Below, piece by piece: positions 63,327 to 64,000 of a stretch of DNA of 64,000 bases. How positions within the stretch are numbered: the stretch's first letter is position 1; each line of letters starts with the position of its first letter. Position numbers and translations under genes: made by a program. The notes under the pieces were generated by a model. That model searched no databases and had not been told where the DNA came from. It saw nothing but the letters and a program-made list of their open reading frames with translations. Origin of the DNA: Pantoea deleyi (GTDB taxonomy: Bacteria; Pseudomonadota; Gammaproteobacteria; Enterobacterales; Enterobacteriaceae); assembly GCF_022647325.1 (NCBI RefSeq), contig NZ_CP071405.1, forward strand, positions 2,046,001-2,110,000, read 5' to 3'.

Positions 63327-64000
63327 ATGCGTGCTGGAGCCATCACCCTTGGGCTGGATTTTGGTAGTGATTCGGTGCGTGCGCTGGCCGTGGATTGTCA
63401 CAGCGGCAAAGAGCTGCAGAGTGCGGTATCGAACTACCCGCGCTGGCAACAGGGCTTATACAGCGATCCACACACCAACCGTTTTCGTCATCATCCGCAG
63501 GATTACATTGATGCCATGGAGCAGGCGCTGCTTGGCGTGCTGAATGCACTGAGCGACGATCAGCGCCGCGCCGTGGTCGGTATCGGCGTGGACAGCACCG
63601 GCTCCACCCCCGCGCCGATTGACCGTGAGGGCCATGTGCTGGCGCTGCGGCCGGAGTTCGCCGACAACCCCAATGCGATGTTTGTCCTGTGGAAAGATCA
63701 CACCGCCATAGAAGAAGCGGAAGAGATCAATCAGCTCTGTCACAGCGGCCGCTTCCAGGATTACAGCCGCTACATCGGCGGCATCTACTCCTCAGAGTGG
63801 TTCTGGGCAAAGATCCTGCACGTCTCGCGCGAAGACGCCGCCGTGCGCGAGGCGGCAGTCTCCTGGGTCGAGCTGTGCGACTGGGTGCCCGCCCTGCTCA
63901 GCGGCACGACCGCACCGGATAAACTGCGCCGCGGCCGCTGTGCTGCCGGGCACAAGGCGCTGTGGCACGGCGACTGGAACGGTCTGCCCGATGCCGATTT
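63327..64000 (+). CDS. araB: AraB, L-ribulokinase (5' part)
   Basis: The first 224 residues of an FGGY-family ribulokinase; the rest lies beyond the window. The FGGY nucleotide motif is [16 protein letters not shown], then [29 protein letters not shown] and [13 protein letters not shown], all AraB-like. It phosphorylates L-ribulose. AGGAG lies 6 bases before the ATG. araA probably follows. Confidence 0.93.
   Translation, partial: MRAGAITLGLDFGSDSVRALAVDCHSGKELQSAVSNYPRWQQGLYSDPHTNRFRHHPQDYIDAMEQALLGVLNALSDDQRRAVVGIGVDSTGSTPAPIDREGHVLALRPEFADNPNAMFVLWKDHTAIEEAEEINQLCHSGRFQDYSRYIGGIYSSEWFWAKILHVSREDAAVREAAVSWVELCDWVPALLSGTTAPDKLRRGRCAAGHKALWHGDWNGLPDAD

Noticed and set aside
1..64000. CRISPR arrays, tRNA or rRNA genes, insertion sequences and integrases
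   Set aside because: I looked for regular short repeats, cloverleaf arms, rRNA-like sequence and transposase or integrase motifs and saw none.

Overview
The window looks like chromosome from an enterobacterium of the Pantoea/Erwinia (Erwiniaceae) type. The DNA is GC-rich and densely coded, and many genes match enterobacterial families closely (pqqABCDEF, pqqU/yncD, sutR-ydcO, oqxAB, tus-fumC-manA-ydgA-add-ydgJ, araFGH/araC/araB). The tus gene with a Ter sequence upstream, followed by fumC, manA, ydgA, add and ydgJ, places the right part in the replication terminus region, in an order shared with Escherichia coli apart from the missing fumA. The genus is an inference from gene content; no rRNA or tRNA is present to test it.

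Layout. 1-4.5 kb: an NCS1 permease cut by the window edge, a 61-bp tandem duplication, an HxlR regulator divergent from an MFS/EamA exporter pair, and a hexapeptide acetyltransferase. 4.6-5.1 kb: a compact locus that I read as a TisB/IstR-like SOS type I toxin-antitoxin pair, with a 29-residue hydrophobic peptide, a perfect LexA box, and a divergent small RNA with its own promoter, terminator and complementarity to the toxin leader. 5.1-8.2 kb: a PQQ-type sugar dehydrogenase lipoprotein and a Fur-box-preceded periplasmic iron-uptake binding protein. 8.3-9.5 kb: an RpiB-like isomerase and KdgF divergent around a near-perfect KdgR operator. 10.5-13.5 kb: a citrate/tricarballylate-type symporter, a ModA-like periplasmic protein and a LysR regulator, possibly a trans-aconitate module. 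13.6-19 kb: an eight-gene operon with an ascorbate-type PTS, a phosphofructokinase and a class II aldolase, behind a consensus CRP site. 19.4-26.7 kb: YceI, pqqFEDCBA and a dipeptidase.

26.7-28.8 kb is an AT-rich accessory insert carrying a LysM-like/glycine-zipper protein and an overlapping small membrane protein (candidate effector and immunity). It abuts a truncated AraC-type gene. 28.8-35 kb: an oxidoreductase, the PQQ receptor PqqU, an isochorismatase-MarR pair and sutR-ydcO with a double palindromic operator. 35-42.5 kb: srfABC and a membrane-anchored barnase with barstar. 42.5-47.5 kb: a RarA-like activator divergent from oqxAB. 47.6-50.3 kb: hicAB, an Rrf2 regulator and an MFS transporter. 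50.4-58.1 kb: the terminus block, with two Ter-like sequences ahead of tus. 58.3-64 kb: araC, araH, araG, araF divergent from araB, which runs off the window.

Three themes link the genes. PQQ is made (pqqA-F), recaptured (PqqU) and used (the sugar dehydrogenase lipoprotein). Plant-sugar metabolism is represented by arabinose, pectin-derived uronates and an unassigned PTS sugar. Several toxin-antidote pairs occur close together: the TisB/IstR-like locus, the candidate effector/immunity pair, barnase/barstar and HicAB.
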